Positions 34,338 to 43,615 are shown, counted from the stretch's first letter. The stretch: DNA of 64,000 bases from Hirschia sp964351655 (GCA_964351655.1 CAYGPD010000002.1:111526-175525), one strand, 5' to 3'. The notes: a model not told the origin generated them from the sequence alone. Made by a program: numbers and translations.

Positions 34338-36548
34338 ATGACGAAAAACGCTTCCAGCACTACTCAAATTGCTAAAATTATAGCGAAAGAACTCAATGTT
34401 GCAGATTCTCAAGTTTTAGCGACAATCAATCTACTGGAAGAAGGTTCAACCGTCCCTTTCATAGCGCGTTACAGAAAGGAAGTAACGGGAGGCTTAGATG
34501 ACATTCAATTGCGTAGTCTCGCAGAGCGATTGACCTACCTCACCGAATTAAATGACAGACGCTCAACAATTTTAAAATCCATCAAAGATCAAGATAAACT
34601 TACGCCGTCTTTAGAAAAGCAAATCTTAGCAACGGAAACAAAGGTTGAACTTGAGGACCTTTACATGCCGTTTAAACCCAAACGACGCACCAAAGCGTCG
34701 ATTGCCCGTGAAGCTGGATTAGAGCCTCTTGCAGATATGTTGCTCGCAAACCCGTCACTTGTACCAACCAAAGAAGCACTCGCTTTTGTTTCCAACGACA
34801 ATGGCATCACTGACCTCAACGCAGCTCTTGAAGGCGCACGCAACATTCTAATCGAACGTATAGTGGAAACACCGTCCGTTGTTGGCCCTGTACGTGAAAA
34901 AGTTTGGTCTACCGGTAAACTAGGGTCTAAATTGGTAAAAGGCAAAGAAAAGGAAGGCGCAAAATTTTCTGACTACTTTGACTTTGACGAATCCATCCAT
35001 GAAATGCCTTCCCACCGTGCTTTGGCTTTATTACGCGGCCAAAAGGAAGGTGTATTGAAAATCAACCTAGAAGTACCGTCCGCTCCAAATCGTCCCCACC
35101 CAATCGTAGGAATGGTTATGCGAGAATTTGGCATCTCCAATAAAGGGCGTGCAGCGGATGCATGGATGTCTGATACAGCTGAACAAGCTTGGAAGAGTAA
35201 GTTGTCAACATCCAGTGCCAATGATTCTATCTCTCGCTTGAAGGAAAAAGCAGACGCTGAAGCAATTCGCATTTTTTCACGAAACGCTCGTGACCTTCTT
35301 CTTGCTGCGCCAGCAGGTGCTCGTGTTGTGATGGGAATTGACCCTGGCATAAGAACCGGTTGCAAGATAGCAATCATAGACGGCACTGGAAAATTGCTAG
35401 ACACGGATACCATTTACCCACACGAGCCACGTAAGGATTGGCAAGGTTCACTTACTACACTCGCAAAACTAGCTAAAAAACACAAAGTCGAGCTTGTGAG
35501 TGTTGGAAATGGAACAGCCAGCCGTGAAACAGATAAACTTGTGGCAGAACTCTCCAGCAAAATGCCCGAACTCAAATTGACTAGGGTAATTGTATCAGAA
35601 GCGGGTGCATCAATTTATTCTGCTTCTGAACTCGCGTCCAAGGAATTCCCAAATCTGGATGTGAGCATTCGCGGAGCTGTCTCGATAGCACGACGCCTTC
35701 AGGACCCGCTCGCTGAACTCGTAAAAATAGACCCCAAAGCTATCGGAGTTGGTCAATACCAGCACGACGTAGACCAAAGCGCCCTCGCGCGTTCGCTTGA
35801 TGCGGTTGTCGAGGATTGTGTGAACGCTGTTGGAGTAGACGTGAATATGGCTTCCGCACCGTTGTTGGCACGCATATCAGGCCTAACCCCTGCACTTGCG
35901 AGCAATATCGTAGCATTTCGCGATGAAAATGGTCCATTTAAAGCGCGGACTGCACTTAAGAAAGTTCCGCGCATGGGACCTAAGGCATTTGAACAGGCCG
36001 CAGGTTTTTTAAAAATCGTCAACGGTAGCAACCCACTAGATGCATCGGCAGTGCACCCAGAAGCTTATCCACTTGTAAAGCAAATTGCCGAGAAAACCGG
36101 TAGAAGCGTTCAGAGCCTCATCGGTGACAAGGCATTTTTATCTAAACTAAATCCAAAAGACTTTGCTAACGCAACGTTCGGTATTCCAACAGTGAAAGAT
36201 GTATTAGCTGAACTTGAAAAACCAGGTCGGGACCCTCGCCCGGAGTTTAAAACAGCGACACTTCAAGAAGGCGTGGAAGAAATATCAGACCTAAAAGTTG
36301 GGATGAAACTTGAAGGTACAGTCACAAATGTTACAGCATTTGGAGCTTTTGTGGACGTGGGGGTCCATCAGGACGGTTTAGTACATATTTCGCAACTCGC
36401 AGATACTTTTGTTAAAGATCCGCACGAAATTGTAAAAGCTGGAGATGTTGTAAGTGTTGTAGTAACTGATGTGGATATCCCCCGGAAACGCATCGCATTA
36501 ACGATGAAATCACACTCTGGAGAGACCCAACATTCGCGGCGGGCATAA
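34338..36548 (+). CDS. tex: Tex family RNA-binding transcription accessory protein
   Basis: A 736-residue Tex protein. The N-terminal Tex domain includes VPFIARYRKEVTGGLDD, the YqgF/RuvC-like domain starts at GIDPGIRTGCKIAI, helix-hairpin-helix repeats follow (ARISGLTPALASNIV, KVPRMGPKAFEQAAG), and an S1 RNA-binding domain lies near the end (GTVTNVTAFGAFVDVGVHQD). Tex is a conserved nucleic-acid-binding protein related to eukaryotic Spt6 that affects transcription and fitness. It is a single gene with its own terminator. The family call is secure; the cellular role remains broad. Confidence 0.95.
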   Translation: MTKNASSTTQIAKIIAKELNVADSQVLATINLLEEGSTVPFIARYRKEVTGGLDDIQLRSLAERLTYLTELNDRRSTILKSIKDQDKLTPSLEKQILATETKVELEDLYMPFKPKRRTKASIAREAGLEPLADMLLANPSLVPTKEALAFVSNDNGITDLNAALEGARNILIERIVETPSVVGPVREKVWSTGKLGSKLVKGKEKEGAKFSDYFDFDESIHEMPSHRALALLRGQKEGVLKINLEVPSAPNRPHPIVGMVMREFGISNKGRAADAWMSDTAEQAWKSKLSTSSANDSISRLKEKADAEAIRIFSRNARDLLLAAPAGARVVMGIDPGIRTGCKIAIIDGTGKLLDTDTIYPHEPRKDWQGSLTTLAKLAKKHKVELVSVGNGTASRETDKLVAELSSKMPELKLTRVIVSEAGASIYSASELASKEFPNLDVSIRGAVSIARRLQDPLAELVKIDPKAIGVGQYQHDVDQSALARSLDAVVEDCVNAVGVDVNMASAPLLARISGLTPALASNIVAFRDENGPFKARTALKKVPRMGPKAFEQAAGFLKIVNGSNPLDASAVHPEAYPLVKQIAEKTGRSVQSLIGDKAFLSKLNPKDFANATFGIPTVKDVLAELEKPGRDPRPEFKTATLQEGVEEISDLKVGMKLEGTVTNVTAFGAFVDVGVHQDGLVHISQLADTFVKDPHEIVKAGDVVSVVVTDVDIPRKRIALTMKSHSGETQHSRRA

Positions 36549-36557
36549 CTACATTGA

Positions 36558-36590
36558 GCGGGGCTTTTATTTAGCCCCGCATTACTTTGT
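36558..36590 (+). terminator. Terminator after tex
   Basis: A perfect 8-bp GC-rich stem, GCGGGGCT (36558-36565) and AGCCCCGC (36573-36580), with a 7-base loop. The following T content is modest (ATTACTTTGT). It may serve tex and the convergent receiver gene. Confidence 0.75.
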
Positions 36591-36607
36591 ACAGCTAATA
36601 TTTATAC

Positions 36608-37009
36608 TTAAATATACTTATTTATGAGCGCTATAAATTTATCACTTGATATGTCGTCTTTAGACATTGAAGCGGTTAATGAGCGATCTATTTCCTGCGA
36701 ACCGATATTGTGCGGAATCTCTCCTGAGAATAGCACGAGCGGGCCATTATAAACTGTCCTCAATTCTTCAATAGAATACCTAAAATCGAAGTGTGGAGGC
36801 AATAAATTATCCAACAACACAATATTGGGACGTTTTTGGTCTATTTTAATGAGCGCAACCTCTAAATTGGGTGCGTGATCAATGACTATTTCTGTTAAGC
36901 TGGCTTTAGAAACATATGCTTCCACAAGCTTTGATACATTTGCATGGTCATCAATGACAAGGATGCTTGCGTTGGCTACAGTTTTATTTTTAGTCAATTG
37001 AGACGTCAT
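36608..37009 (-). CDS. Stand-alone response regulator receiver
   Basis: A 133-residue single-domain receiver. Acidic pocket Asp20-Asp21 (VIDDH), phosphoacceptor Asp67 (LLDNLLPP), Ser in LFSGE at the Thr/Ser switch position, and Lys117 (MSKDD) are all present, so it should be phosphorylatable. There is no output domain. ATG 37009 replaces a TTG four codons upstream. It is the third gene after the histidine kinase and first receiver on the same strand and likely shares their transcript. The LLPPHFDF segment around the phosphoacceptor is unusual for the family. The role is presumably phosphotransfer or protein-protein output. Confidence 0.8.
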   Translation of the reverse strand: MTSQLTKNKTVANASILVIDDHANVSKLVEAYVSKASLTEIVIDHAPNLEVALIKIDQKRPNIVLLDNLLPPHFDFRYSIEELRTVYNGPLVLFSGEIPHNIGSQEIDRSLTASMSKDDISSDKFIALINKYI

Positions 37010-37062
37010 AGGAAATTGCAATTCACTTTGGTGGGGCTTTAAAGTGTAGGTCGTGTATACTT

Positions 37063-37479
37063 TTAGTCTATATTTGGAAGCTTTACTTCTTGTAACCAGA
37101 AATCACGCAAAAACACTGCTATTCGCTTATATCCATCAATGGAGTCAGGCTTAACCATGTATGCGTTGGCGTGCCGTCTATAAGATTCTGAAATATCGGA
37201 ATCATCATCAGAAGTTGATAATACGATTGCCGGTATATTTTTTAATTTCTCATCTGACTTTAACGTTTCCAATAGCCCGCGACCACCCATCCCAGGCATG
37301 TTCAAATCTGTTACAATAATTTTAGGCGTGCTTCCTTTACTCAAAGCCTCGAGAGCACTTTCAGCATCTTGTACAATTTCAACATCTAAATCGGGATCCA
37401 CTTGCTTTAGCGCACGTATGATGAATTTACGATCTTTAATATCATCCTCTACGAGCAATATCCCCACTTGGTTTGGCAT
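37063..37479 (-). CDS. Stand-alone response regulator, Rcp1-like
   Basis: A 138-residue receiver-only regulator of the Rcp1 type that is usually paired with multi-sensor or phytochrome-like kinases. The pocket is EDD at residues 11-13, the phosphoacceptor is Asp58 in VTDLNMPGMGGRGLL, the switch residue is in VLSTSDDD, and the lysine is Lys110 in YMVKP. A GGGAG ribosome site precedes the ATG. It starts 20 bases after the kinase stop, so it is the obvious cognate receiver. No DNA-binding domain is present; output must be through another protein. Confidence 0.88.
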   Translation of the reverse strand: MPNQVGILLVEDDIKDRKFIIRALKQVDPDLDVEIVQDAESALEALSKGSTPKIIVTDLNMPGMGGRGLLETLKSDEKLKNIPAIVLSTSDDDSDISESYRRHANAYMVKPDSIDGYKRIAVFLRDFWLQEVKLPNID

Positions 37480-37499
37480 AAAACGTATCTCCCGCCTAA

Positions 37500-39944
37500 T
37501 TAATAGCTAAATGACAAAACGAAACGTGCCCCATCTTGATAGCTAGAGTCTAGATACAAATCACCCTCATGCAAAGCCATTATTTTTTTGCATAAAGCTA
37601 ATCCAATTCCTGCCCCCTCAACATCATTGGAATGATGTAACCTTTTGAACGGTTCAAATATTTTCTTTTCAAACGCTGAAGGAATACCGACCCCATTATC
37701 CTCTACAATAATCATCTTTTTGCGCTCAAGCACATCCAACTTACTATAAATATTAATAATTAAGTTGCTTTTATTTCCGTATTTACACGCATTTACTATC
37801 AAGTTTTGAATAACCTGAACCATTAGGTCAAAGTTTACTTCATAATCAAATAAATTATCCAGTATAATTTCAGCATTGGCAGTATTTGCTTCTAGTGAAA
37901 CTTGCTTTTGTGCTTGTTGAACAATGTCATTTAGGTTTGCAGGCTTACGTACAATTCGCTCACTATCTAGCTTGAAAAGATCATACAGGCTACGCACGAT
38001 ACCCCGCATGCGCTTTAAACCAGATTGCACTTCTTCCAAGTACTCCGCAGAGTCTCCAGGCAGCTCGACTCCATGCGACTGAAGTTCATCAGTAAACAAT
38101 TCAGCAAACATCGCAGACTGACGCAAAGGTGCTTGTAGGTCGTGTGATGCTACAAAAGCAAAATCGGACAAACTTTCATTTAAGCGCGACAATTGTTGTT
38201 CCTTGCGCTTTATTTCCGTTATGTCAGTTCCTACAGCAAGAATAGTCCGATTGCCTTTATGATCCACCATTGGAATTTTATCTGTTGAGATCCACCCCTC
38301 TTCGCCATTTTCTGGCGCGTAGGATTCAACAATATTTCTTAAAGCCGTCCCCGAATCTAAGACAGCTTTGTCATCTATCAAATACTTTGCAGCAACGGAG
38401 GGAAACAAATCTTCTGTTTGTACACCTTCAACTTCTTGTGGATCTAACAGCCCCACTGATTTTACAGCTGCGATATTAGCGCGAAGAATTTTATTGTTGT
38501 CATCTTTGTACCAAATACGTGCAGGCACATTATCCAGCACCGTACGCAGCTCGTGATTCAAATCACCTAGCTTTTCAAGTGCCCCCTGCAATTCAATAGC
38601 ATGCCCAATTCGGGAAGCTATAATTGTCAGCAATTCTAAGTCTGAGTTAGGAAATGGATTAACTCTAGCTTTGGGGCTTACAAAACTAATGGTTCCATTG
38701 AAAACTCCATTTACGAATATTGGAGCACCAATATAACTACCAAAATTATTCTTAGGCATACATGGATGACTAGCCCCTGCTGAATTTTGAATATCATCAA
38801 AAGCCATTGGGCGATGCTCCATAGCAATGATAGAGCAAATAGTGTCTTGAAGTTCTAGCTGTGTGCCAGCATGGACTTCATCCATATCTCCAATGTAGGC
38901 TCTAACGTAATACTTGTCTCCAACGATTTCTGAAATAAATCCGCTACTTGCACCGAAGTTCTGACTTCCCAATTCAAGCAAGCCTTCCAGATATCGGATC
39001 GGATCACTACCAGCTAAGGGAAGCATTTTTTTCAACTGAGACACAGTTTGTTCGAAATTCTTGCGATCAGTAATAGGTGTTGACGCTGTCGTTAAACCAT
39101 CTTCACCACATGGCGACCCAACAACTCGAAACCAAGCATCGACAGCTTCGCCTTTATATCGTGACTCAATTGTAAAAGGAGTACCCGTATCCACAGATTC
39201 GATGTACAACTGATATATATCGCTATGCTGCATACCAGGAAAAGATTCTAGCAACCGGCAACCAACCACTTCTACTGGCTTCTTACCTGTTATCAATTCA
39301 AGAGAATCGTTAGCTCCCAAGATATCAAAATCAATTACCGATCCACTTTTATCTCTCACGGCCTCTAGCCTCAAAATAACAGCTTCACTGGCATTATAAA
39401 TTGAGCGTGAGACTTCACTTTCTTCACGCGCTTTATCTGCAAGTTGAAATACCCGTTGACTTAAAGAATGGCTCTTTATCATCGACATAATTGTGGAAGC
39501 TAAACGCGCTAAACGCTTACGTTCTGCTACCCCAAAAACCTTTGCCTCATGACCAATTATACATAAGGTTCCCAGAGCGTGACCTTCATCAGTAATAAGG
39601 GGGGCACCAGCATAAAAGCGAATGTGTGGACTGCCAGTTACCAAGGGGTTGTTTGCAAACCGTTCATCTTTGGTCGCGTCTTCTACAACCATTACATCTG
39701 ACGCCAATATTGCATGATGACAAAAAGCAACTTCTCGTTCTGTCTCCGAGACGCCTTCTAGTCCACAATTAGATTTAAACCATTGTCTATCTTCATCAAC
39801 CAGAGACACGAGAGCTATAGGAACATCAAATAAATCTGAGGCCAATTGCGTTATGTTATTGTATTGCTCTTCTTGAGGGGTATCGAGAATATTTAATGAG
39901 AGAAGCGCCTGCAATCTTGCAAATTCTCTACTTATTTCATCCAT
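37500..39944 (-). CDS. Multi-sensor histidine kinase (GAF-PAS-GAF-PAS-HisKA-HATPase)
   Basis: An 814-residue cytosolic sensor kinase with no membrane segment. By eye the order is GAF (about 20-165, with CHHAILASDVMVVEDA), PAS (185-300), GAF (315-455), PAS (475-590), HisKA with His601 in FVASHDLQAPLR, and HATPase to the end (NACKYGNKS, VEDNGVGIP, GAGIGLALCKKI). The H-box style matches kinases that work with Rcp1-like receivers, and two such receivers follow. The first GAF lacks a clear bilin-attachment context, so light sensing is not claimed. The ligand or cue is unknown; redox, light and small-molecule sensing are all possible. Confidence 0.9.
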   Translation of the reverse strand: MDEISREFARLQALLSLNILDTPQEEQYNNITQLASDLFDVPIALVSLVDEDRQWFKSNCGLEGVSETEREVAFCHHAILASDVMVVEDATKDERFANNPLVTGSPHIRFYAGAPLITDEGHALGTLCIIGHEAKVFGVAERKRLARLASTIMSMIKSHSLSQRVFQLADKAREESEVSRSIYNASEAVILRLEAVRDKSGSVIDFDILGANDSLELITGKKPVEVVGCRLLESFPGMQHSDIYQLYIESVDTGTPFTIESRYKGEAVDAWFRVVGSPCGEDGLTTASTPITDRKNFEQTVSQLKKMLPLAGSDPIRYLEGLLELGSQNFGASSGFISEIVGDKYYVRAYIGDMDEVHAGTQLELQDTICSIIAMEHRPMAFDDIQNSAGASHPCMPKNNFGSYIGAPIFVNGVFNGTISFVSPKARVNPFPNSDLELLTIIASRIGHAIELQGALEKLGDLNHELRTVLDNVPARIWYKDDNNKILRANIAAVKSVGLLDPQEVEGVQTEDLFPSVAAKYLIDDKAVLDSGTALRNIVESYAPENGEEGWISTDKIPMVDHKGNRTILAVGTDITEIKRKEQQLSRLNESLSDFAFVASHDLQAPLRQSAMFAELFTDELQSHGVELPGDSAEYLEEVQSGLKRMRGIVRSLYDLFKLDSERIVRKPANLNDIVQQAQKQVSLEANTANAEIILDNLFDYEVNFDLMVQVIQNLIVNACKYGNKSNLIINIYSKLDVLERKKMIIVEDNGVGIPSAFEKKIFEPFKRLHHSNDVEGAGIGLALCKKIMALHEGDLYLDSSYQDGARFVLSFSY

Positions 39945-39995
39945 TAGAGTGGCCCTTGTAGTATAAAGTACGCAATTTTACGTGCCAACCTTCTC

Positions 39996-40012
39996 ATCTC
40001 CTGACAGGAGAT
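39996..40012. promoter_or_regulatory. 17-bp perfect palindrome upstream of the sensor kinase
   Basis: ATCTCCTG-A-CAGGAGAT is an uninterrupted inverted repeat 52 bases before the kinase start. The 1-base centre makes it a poor hairpin and a good dimeric protein-binding site. The regulator is unknown. Confidence 0.45.
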
Positions 40013-40116
40013 CAGAATCGATTAATGTATCAATCTCACACAAAAGCTAACAAAAACCCCACTTTTATTAATGAGAACGTTACTTAAGACACCTGAGAGT
40101 AGCCCACGACTGCAAT

Positions 40117-40809
40117 TTACCTTAGTATCGTAGATATCTCAACAAACGGCTTTTTCACTTTCGCAGTTGATGGAATTATCGCATCATCTGCAGGATGCCC
40201 AACAGTCAAAATCATAGTTGGTTTTTCATGTTCAGGACGGCCACACACACTATTCAAAAAACGCATAGGATTGGGCGTATGCGTAAGCATGCATAACCCT
40301 GCTTGGTGAAGCGAAGCTATTAACAGACCAGTCGCTATTCCAACACTCTCAGGTACATAGTAATTTTTGAATTTTGTACCGTCTTCAAAATATCCAAATC
40401 GCTGTGCAAACACGACGATTAACCAAGGTGCATCTTCCAAATGGGGCTTAGATTCGTTTGTTCCTATAGGTTCGAGAGCTTTTATCCACTCATCTCCGCC
40501 ACCTCCGGCATAGAATGCCTTCTCTTCTTCTTCCGCTGCTGCCCTAATTTTCTTTTTTAATGCTTTGCTTGAAATCGCAACAAAATGCCACGGTTGATGA
40601 TTTGCTCCCGAGGGTGCGGTACCTGCTGTTCTAATGGCATTCTCTATTACATCCTGAGGAACAGGAGTGGTTTTAAATTGCCTAACTGAATGCCGGCGCT
40701 TCATATTATAGTAGAAATCTTGTGTTCGAGATATCATCTCATCGTCAGAATATTGGAACCTATCAGGAAGCGGCACTGGCACATATTGCAGATCATGCTT
40801 TGTAAACAT
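40117..40809 (-). CDS. Nitroreductase family protein, iodotyrosine-deiodinase-like
   Basis: A 230-residue FMN-dependent nitroreductase-fold protein. It carries RRHSVRQF (phosphate/FMN contact), TAGTAPSGANHQPWHF and PESVGIATGLLIASLH with LTHTPNPMRFL, the layout of the iodotyrosine deiodinase (IYD) branch. Glu96, Tyr100 and Lys121 sit at the same spacing (4 and 21) as Glu157, Tyr161 and Lys182, which bind the halotyrosine zwitterion in mouse IYD. IYD reductively removes halogen from mono- and di-halotyrosine. ATG 40809 is preferred to an upstream TTG. It is monocistronic. A general nitroreductase is the alternative, but the triad makes IYD the better call. Confidence 0.8.
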   Translation of the reverse strand: MFTKHDLQYVPVPLPDRFQYSDDEMISRTQDFYYNMKRRHSVRQFKTTPVPQDVIENAIRTAGTAPSGANHQPWHFVAISSKALKKKIRAAAEEEEKAFYAGGGGDEWIKALEPIGTNESKPHLEDAPWLIVVFAQRFGYFEDGTKFKNYYVPESVGIATGLLIASLHQAGLCMLTHTPNPMRFLNSVCGRPEHEKPTMILTVGHPADDAIIPSTAKVKKPFVEISTILR

Positions 40810-40900
40810 TCTTGTCAACTTTCTCAATTGATCACTAAGAGTCCAAAGTCTAGTCTTTTCAATTTAAGATATACAACTCTTACACATTTGAGCGCCTCAC

Positions 40901-41458
40901 CTACCTTAATGAATGCTCATTCCATTTACCTATATCTAAACCATCAATCGTCCAACTTCCTATTCGATAACGAATAAGCCTTAAAGTTGGAAACCCAATT
41001 GCTGCTGTCATACGGCGGACTTGTCTATTTCGGCCTTCTGTTATTGTTAGCTCTAGCCAACTATCTGGAACAGTTTTGCGAAATCTTACAGGTGGATTTC
41101 TTGGCCACAAATTGGTTGGCTCTTCTATTATCCTTACCTTGCAGGGTGCCGTCTTTCCATCTTTCAACACTACCCCCCGCCGAAGGATCTCCAACTCTTC
41201 TTCACTTGGAATACCTTCAACCTGGGCCCAATAAACCTTTTCCATTTTGTACTTGGGACTACTAATACGATTTTGCAACTTGCCATCATCTGTAAGAACA
41301 AGAAGCCCTTCACTATCTCGATCTAAACGACCAGCGGCATACACGTGAGGTATATCTATAAACTCAGATAGTGTTTTTCGGCTCGTTTCAATAGTGCCAA
41401 CGTCCGTAAACTGCGACAGAACATCAAAGGGCTTATTAAAGAGGATTAATTTAGACAT
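40901..41458 (-). CDS. rluE: 23S rRNA pseudouridine synthase, RluE-like
   Basis: A 185-residue member of the RsuA/RluB/E/F pseudouridine synthase family without an S4 domain, which is the RluE form. Motifs are LFNKPFDVLSQF, the catalytic aspartate in AAGRLDRDSEGLLVLTDDG, YWAQVEGIP, ITEGRNRQVRRM and the C-terminal LIRYRIG. E. coli RluE modifies U2457 of 23S rRNA. The ATG at 41458 matches the conserved N-terminus better than the GTG at 41473. Confidence 0.9.
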   Translation of the reverse strand: MSKLILFNKPFDVLSQFTDVGTIETSRKTLSEFIDIPHVYAAGRLDRDSEGLLVLTDDGKLQNRISSPKYKMEKVYWAQVEGIPSEEELEILRRGVVLKDGKTAPCKVRIIEEPTNLWPRNPPVRFRKTVPDSWLELTITEGRNRQVRRMTAAIGFPTLRLIRYRIGSWTIDGLDIGKWNEHSLR

Positions 41459-41525
41459 TGTTTGATTTGCCACATTCTTCTAAAACTCAGCAAGTACATG
41501 TGCTAATTATTGAGCTCAGAAAAAG

Positions 41526-42698
41526 TTAGTCTACAGAAACCTTGCCGCGTTTATTAAAAGCAATTGCAACCTCTTTCATGCGTTTCCCAAATGCCGGTTC
41601 ACACGCTGCGATATGATCAAAGCGTCTTCGCATTCTTGAAGCTATAGACGACTCACTTTTCGTACCCAATAAATCCCACATATTAAATCCAGCGATTTGC
41701 AGACAGCCTTGTACCGTTCTGCGTGACGTTACTACGCTGGAAACACTTCTTAGAGGCAAGGCAAAATACTTTTTATAGTGATCATGTCCCCCCGACAAAT
41801 CATAGGTTTTCAAGCCCATATTATCCATATTCTCGATTGCTCTGTATAACAGCACAATGCCAGGAGCAGATTCGCTGAACTCTGGATCATATGCCGATAT
41901 CCAAGGATGAAAATCGCATTTGGCTCTTACACCAAAGTGCCCAGCAACAAATCTTCCATCAATCCAAATCTCTGTTGAGAAACCACCAAATTGTGTCGAT
42001 TCAGAATACGGCAACTCAATAAACGCATCTAACGCTTTTTTGCTAAAAGACGTTGATAAAATATCAACCAACCCGCTACGTCTAAATTGCGCACTCTTCC
42101 ATTGATAGAGAAGCTTTAAGCTGGCGTCACTCGGCGGCCCATGTCGAAACTCTATATTGGCAAAATCTTTCTCCAACTTCCGGCTCAACCGCCGAAAGTT
42201 CTTATGCCGTTTGGGGTTCTCTTTGTATCGAAGTGCTAGGTATTCTGTAGCCGATATATCCTTCAGGTTTACAACATATGAATGTCCTGCATCAGCTAAA
42301 GTCGCGCCTACCAACGTGTTCTCAGCAATCACACTTGTACTTGCTCTATAGGAATGCCAACCACCTACCTCCAATATTTTATTAAAATCTATGGAATACC
42401 CGTCTGCAACAATTGGCCCCGAATAGTCATCAAATGGTGCACCAAGCGGACGAACAAGACCATTTGGTCGACTATGGCCACAAAACACCCCAACTAATTG
42501 AGTATCTGACTTAGCCAATACAACCCGAACGTCATCGCGTTTCATAGCAATTGTTTTGGCAAATTCAGGTGTCAGAAGTGCAGTAGAATATATAGGGTTC
42601 GCTAAACGAAGAGTTTCCCAGTCATCAAATTCGATTTCTGATAACTCACTCATCCGCTTTATCGAGTATGTAATCGATTTTAATGCCTTGTGTGTCAT
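41526..42698 (-). CDS. GNAT acyltransferase, FemAB/CelD-like (Acetyltransf_6 type)
   Basis: A 390-residue protein of the double-GNAT acyltransferase group often found in polysaccharide and lipid biosynthesis loci (CelD/BcsL-like). The C-terminal GNAT half has VAGHFGVRAKCDFHPWISAYD, SAPGIVLLYRAIENM and TYDLSGGHDHYKKYFA; the N-terminal half has LLTPEFAKTIA and the RRLSRKLEKD helix. These proteins transfer an acyl or aminoacyl group, but no substrate is defined for this type. Its ATG overlaps the stop of the upstream cupin gene by four bases (ATGA), so the two proteins are translationally coupled and probably work together. Confidence 0.78.
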   Translation of the reverse strand: MTHKALKSITYSIKRMSELSEIEFDDWETLRLANPIYSTALLTPEFAKTIAMKRDDVRVVLAKSDTQLVGVFCGHSRPNGLVRPLGAPFDDYSGPIVADGYSIDFNKILEVGGWHSYRASTSVIAENTLVGATLADAGHSYVVNLKDISATEYLALRYKENPKRHKNFRRLSRKLEKDFANIEFRHGPPSDASLKLLYQWKSAQFRRSGLVDILSTSFSKKALDAFIELPYSESTQFGGFSTEIWIDGRFVAGHFGVRAKCDFHPWISAYDPEFSESAPGIVLLYRAIENMDNMGLKTYDLSGGHDHYKKYFALPLRSVSSVVTSRRTVQGCLQIAGFNMWDLLGTKSESSIASRMRRRFDHIAACEPAFGKRMKEVAIAFNKRGKVSVD

Positions 42699-43615
42699 TC
42701 TGCGACTGCAAATTCTTGCAATTGTTTCACTTCCAATGTGTTTTTTTCTATCTCAAAAGTTATTGGTGTAATTTGTTTTTCAGTCGTTTTACGGAACAAT
42801 TTAATTCCACGCGCAAGACACGCTTTTGACAGCAACCCAACTCCCCCCATTTTGGGCAATGAAGCTTCAATCCCCATTGAGCGTCGCATCACACCATTGG
42901 TGTAAAGAGCATTTGCCCGCAATAGAGCAGTTGGCGTCATATACTCACAGGATAGCGATACATTCATCATATCGCTGTTTTGTACGCGATGAGGGGCATT
43001 TTGAGGCCAAGTGATCGCATCACCAGGCTTCATTATAATTTTAGCGACGTTTTCTTCAAATCCATGCTGATATTCCATCTCTTCTTCCTGCTCGCGCAAA
43101 ACAACTGCTTCTATTTGTTCAGCTGTCGCAAATGGAGCTTTGGCAGGATATAGAAATACTGTCTTCTCACCTCGAAGCTGAACAAGACATACCAAAGGAA
43201 TATCGAGATGGTAGTGCACGTGAATATGAGGAGAAGAAATTAATACGCCAACGTCTTGCTTCAACGACCTGACTTTCGCCGCCACATCGAGCTCAGAGAA
43301 CAAACGTTGTTTTATCTCTTCATATTCAGGAAGAAATTTATTTACCGCACGGAGATTCAACCAGATCCGTCCTTTTTTCACCGCACGTATTAATTCTGCA
43401 CCAGACAACTCAGGTGCACGACCATGTATTGCCTTAACTTTGCCTTCTGCATGTTCAGGAAAAGCGTAAAGCCCTAACTTTTCTCTAGGGTATCTATCTA
43501 AAAGTTCAGCTAAACCATCATCCGAAAACTGACTATCTGTATGCCAGTCATGCTTTGCGCTAATGATTTCTTTTGAAAACTTTTCTGATGTATCTTTAGG
43601 CCAATCAAAGCGCAT
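42695..43615 (-). CDS. JmjC/cupin-like putative Fe(II) oxygenase
   Basis: A 306-residue single-cupin protein. A facial triad is visible: His136 and Asp138 in HYHLDIP and the distal His209 in NAPHRVQNSD, with the basic strand GEKTVFLYP between them. This matches cupin_8/JmjC-like 2-oxoglutarate oxygenases, which hydroxylate proteins or small molecules. The C-terminal 80 residues (from MTPTALLRANALYTNG) are alpha-helical and not typical of JmjC enzymes. It is the first gene of a two-gene operon with a GNAT acyltransferase. The residues are seen, the enzyme class is inferred, and the substrate is unknown. Confidence 0.72.
   Translation of the reverse strand: MRFDWPKDTSEKFSKEIISAKHDWHTDSQFSDDGLAELLDRYPREKLGLYAFPEHAEGKVKAIHGRAPELSGAELIRAVKKGRIWLNLRAVNKFLPEYEEIKQRLFSELDVAAKVRSLKQDVGVLISSPHIHVHYHLDIPLVCLVQLRGEKTVFLYPAKAPFATAEQIEAVVLREQEEEMEYQHGFEENVAKIIMKPGDAITWPQNAPHRVQNSDMMNVSLSCEYMTPTALLRANALYTNGVMRRSMGIEASLPKMGGVGLLSKACLARGIKLFRKTTEKQITPITFEIEKNTLEVKQLQEFAVAE

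Noticed and set aside
39000..39944. Possible phytochrome (bilin-binding) identity of the sensor kinase
   Set aside because: The first domain is a plain GAF with CHH but without the PAS-GAF-PHY order or the usual chromophore cysteine context, so light sensing is not supported.
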